Below the pieces are notes generated by a model. That model did not search any database. It worked only from the letters and a program-made list of their open reading frames with translations, and was not told the origin of the DNA. DNA of 8,872 bases from an uncultured Thermoanaerobacterales bacterium. Lineage in GTDB: Bacteria > Bacillota > Clostridia > Christensenellales > UBA1242. Position 1 is the first letter of the stretch; every line of letters starts with the position of its first letter. Made by a program: the position numbers and the translations under genes. Shown here in pieces: positions 7,015 through 8,872 of this stretch. The stretch spans positions 1-8,872 of the forward strand of contig USTP01000039.1 in assembly GCA_900557695.1 (NCBI GenBank), in the 5' to 3' direction.

Positions 7015-8511
7015 CTAGTAGGTTTTGGCAGAGCCAAATTCAAACTTTAAATTTTGTATTTTACAGTTTTCATCTGTTGATTCAATTCTAAAGGCAAAGT
7101 TATTTATTGGTATATTTACTCTCTTTTTTTTTGGCAAAATAGAACCCGAAAACTTATATTCTATTTCTTTAGAGCCATGGATAATAAAAAGCGAAATATC
7201 CCCTTTTGTTTCTAAATAAATCTTTTTTAATGTTTTTTTATTGCCAGTGTTGTTTAAACATGTTGTAGGCGATTGCCACACTTTTTTTAGTTTATTTTGC
7301 AAAAATGAAGCGTTTTTCGATAAAATTGTAAGTGAAAATGCGTTTTCTGTTAGCTGTTTAGCAAGTGCTATAACCCCACTTACGCTTTCAATTGAGATGG
7401 TTGTTATATAGGATATGTTAACGCCATGAGTGATGTTTTTTAATTTACCAGAAACAACATCTATTTCAAGCAAGGCGTTAGAAAGGTTTTGATTTTCGCA
7501 GTCATCTTCATCTTTCATAAATTTAAATTTGCAGGCAAGATAGTAACTACCATTAAAATAGCAAGCACTTGCGTTTTGGTTGTCTACATTGATTAAATTA
7601 TTGTCTAAGCTAGACAATATTTTTGTAGTGTCAACACCATCAAATCTGTATAGTCCATCTCTTGCCAGAAAAAGAATTTTATCCCCACAAACACACACGG
7701 AGTTTGCGTAAATTTTACCACTTGACACAAAGAGATTGCTAACAGAGAATGATGCTTGGTCGCCGTATGCGGTTAGTCTTGATATGCCATATTCTCTAAA
7801 AATATAGATGTAGTCTAAGAACGATACCACTTTCAAAAGTGCGCCTCGTTCGTCAATAAGTTCAATAAAACCAGCTTCATCAAGCGACATGCTCCAATTT
7901 GTTGGGTCTAGGTCGTCTGAAAACCAAACTGAATTTTTTTCGCCGTCAACCGTTGCAAAAAGTCGTTCATAATGCAGAGCCATTGAGGAAATTTTTGGAG
8001 CATCAAGAACTTCATATGGGTCGGAAACCCCATCCCAAACAACCATATTGTCTGTTTCACTGGAAAGTATAATAACATCTTCCCCATTAAGTCGATACCT
8101 AACTGCAACAGGCAAGCTTGTGAATGAAATATTTTTTAACGAGTTTAAGCCTATTTCGCCGAAAAGATTTATGTAGTATAAACTGTAACTTGAGTTAACT
8201 AATATAAGTTTGTCTTCCCTTGAGTTTGTTTCTTGAGAGTATTTATAAAAATGAAAAACTCTAATAATACTACCGATTGCACTTAAACTATTTTTTAGCG
8301 TTGTAAGCGTTTCGCTATCACAAATGGCGTCAAGAAAGCTTTCAAAACCAATGCCGTTTTTAAGTGCACCATCACTAAAGGAGAAGTTCTCAAGGTTAAT
8401 AGCATATTGCATATTTGTTAGGTTCTCATCTAAATATGTGTTTAACCCATTTTCAAAACTTGGCAGAGATAACGTTAGCGTTGTTTCCTGTGGATAGCTA
8501 ACTTTCTTCAT
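7015..8511 (-). CDS. P22 gp10-like phage tail hub / DNA-stabilising protein (putative)
   Basis: The 498-aa product probably closes or plugs the head-tail channel in a podovirus-like particle. The ATG at 8511 shares one base with the upstream TAA (TAATG) and has AGGAG nine bases upstream; an open extension to 8595 overlaps the previous gene and is rejected. The body has repeated beta-strand units. The central segment NSVWFSDDLDPTNW (193-206) is followed by FIELIDERGALLKVVSF, then IYIFREYGISRL (235-246) and KILFLARDGLYRFDG (278-292). The same order of features (WF-DL, a 'GxI..I..W/F.DYI..F....I' strand pair, a later domain ending in FxLRI/IRIE-like strands) occurs in P22 gp10, whose length is similar (about 470 aa). 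Here the C-terminus has NNFAFRIEST and IQNLKFEFG. It follows a connector-like fragment, as gp10 follows gp4 in P22. Similarity is distant and recalled, so the exact role is tentative. Confidence 0.87.
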   Translation of the reverse strand: MKKVSYPQETTLTLSLPSFENGLNTYLDENLTNMQYAINLENFSFSDGALKNGIGFESFLDAICDSETLTTLKNSLSAIGSIIRVFHFYKYSQETNSREDKLILVNSSYSLYYINLFGEIGLNSLKNISFTSLPVAVRYRLNGEDVIILSSETDNMVVWDGVSDPYEVLDAPKISSMALHYERLFATVDGEKNSVWFSDDLDPTNWSMSLDEAGFIELIDERGALLKVVSFLDYIYIFREYGISRLTAYGDQASFSVSNLFVSSGKIYANSVCVCGDKILFLARDGLYRFDGVDTTKILSSLDNNLINVDNQNASACYFNGSYYLACKFKFMKDEDDCENQNLSNALLEIDVVSGKLKNITHGVNISYITTISIESVSGVIALAKQLTENAFSLTILSKNASFLQNKLKKVWQSPTTCLNNTGNKKTLKKIYLETKGDISLFIIHGSKEIEYKFSGSILPKKKRVNIPINNFAFRIESTDENCKIQNLKFEFGSAKTY

Positions 8512-8831
8512 TATTTCAATCTCCTGGCAAAAAATCTTCTTTCGCCAACCCTGCTCTTTATATTTTCTAGTGAATTTTTGAATTTGGTTTCCCACATTTC
8601 AGCTTCATTGTATAGTAGTTTTGACAGAGCATATTCACTTGCAACACCATAGCATATAATAAAATAATCTAAACCTAGTGGCAAAGAAATTTCTTGGTTA
8701 ATAGATTGCAAACACTCGGGCACATAGTTATAAAATATTTTGTAAACACTGTTTGGTGCCCCAACCTTTATGTATTCAGGATAAAGGTTGAAAGTAACAC
8801 TAAGATTATTATTTTTAATATCTTTGATGGC
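8511..8831 (-). CDS. C-terminal fragment of a phage-like structural protein, possibly head-tail connector
   Basis: Only the last 106 residues are present; the 5' end is cut off by the contig end. The apparent start (a GTG in the adapter giving MYKRQ) is artificial; genuine codons begin at 8831 with Ala-Ile-Lys. The fragment has a beta-like first half (LSVTFNLYPEYIKVG) and IFYNYVPECLQSI. Two helices follow: LPLGLDYFIICYGVASEYALSKLLYN, then EAEMWETKFKNSLENI. The end is basic (RRFFARRLK). The pattern of Pro-Leu, 'YGVASEYAL' and 'EAxxWxxxF' recalls head-tail adaptor proteins of tailed phages, in which a helical C-terminus packs under the portal. The downstream gp10-like gene overlaps by one base. 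Alternatives are another virion assembly protein; certainty is modest because the bulk of the protein is missing. Confidence 0.8.
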   Translation of the reverse strand, partial: AIKDIKNNNLSVTFNLYPEYIKVGAPNSVYKIFYNYVPECLQSINQEISLPLGLDYFIICYGVASEYALSKLLYNEAEMWETKFKNSLENIKSRVGERRFFARRLK

Positions 8832-8872
8832 CTGTCTCTTATACACATCTCCGAGCCCACGAGACTCGACGT
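8832..8872. other. Untrimmed Illumina Nextera i7-side adapter
   Basis: This is not biological sequence. The Tn5 mosaic end CTGTCTCTTATACACATCT (8832-8850) is followed by the Nextera read-2 stem CCGAGCCCACGAGAC (8851-8865). The last seven bases, TCGACGT (8866-8872), occupy the i7 index position. The insert ends at 8831. On the minus strand this adapter creates the false N-terminus MYKRQ on the gene fragment next to it. Confidence 0.98.

Noticed and set aside
4682..7219. Plus-strand frames at 4682-4885 and 7025-7219
   Set aside because: Both are antisense to the 3' ends of well-supported genes and have no independent support.
7908..8108. Minus-strand 66-codon frame inside the gp10-like gene
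   Set aside because: It is an out-of-frame shadow wholly within the 498-aa gene, with no separate ribosome binding site seen.
2401..8513. Alternative genetic code, as in some gut phages (TAG or TGA reassigned)
   Set aside because: TAA (8511, 2133, 837), TAG (7015, 2401) and TGA (4611) all end genes; at 8511, 7015, 4611 and 2401 a well-spaced start of the next gene follows at once, so all three act as stops.
50..8831. Reverse transcriptase, template repeat, CRISPR array, tRNA, integrase or transposase
   Set aside because: I looked for their motifs and repeat structure on both strands and found none, so the retroelement idea is not supported by any machinery in this window.
8832..8846. GTG start giving the N-terminus MYKRQ
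   Set aside because: The five codons are Nextera mosaic-end sequence; the real gene begins beyond the contig end.

Overview
This window is an assembled contig whose two ends are untrimmed Illumina Nextera library adapters (positions 1-49 and 8832-8872). Only 50-8831 is biological sequence. The DNA is AT-rich, ribosome binding sites are strong AGGAG/GGAGG types, and gene packing is tight. Stops are TAA, TAG and TGA, each followed by a correctly spaced start, so the standard bacterial code applies. This fits a low-GC Firmicutes (Clostridia-like) bacterium or its phage, probably from a metagenome. The taxonomy is inferred.

All genes lie on the minus strand, so transcription runs from high to low coordinates. 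The first block (8831 to 837) looks like the late structural operon of a tailed phage, prophage or domesticated phage-derived particle. In order it encodes: the C-terminal end of a possible head-tail connector (8831-8511); a 498-aa protein resembling P22 gp10-type tail hub/plug proteins (8511-7015); a 797-aa fibre-like protein with a probable beta-propeller and a C-terminal C-type-lectin-like domain (7004-4611); a 737-aa tail/fibre-like protein with a Ser/Thr-rich tail (4614-2401); an 84-aa unknown protein (2387-2133); and a 393-aa coiled-coil protein (2018-837). Junctions are TAATG or ATGA overlaps or gaps of 10-13 bases, up to the 2133 end. There a 100-base spacer carries a weak possible promoter for the last gene.

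The block ends in a clear rho-independent terminator (800-830), 6 bases after the last stop. A strong sigma-70-type promoter (743-771) follows and drives a separate multi-pass membrane protein (662 to contig end, truncated). This may be the junction between phage-like and host DNA.

The most interesting element is the C-terminus of the 797-aa protein. It resembles the C-type-lectin variable domains of receptor-binding proteins that are often targets of diversity-generating retroelements. No reverse transcriptase or template repeat is present, so that link is only a hypothesis. No tRNA, rRNA, CRISPR array, insertion sequence, integrase or lysis gene was seen, and no stretch over 300 bases lacks a gene.
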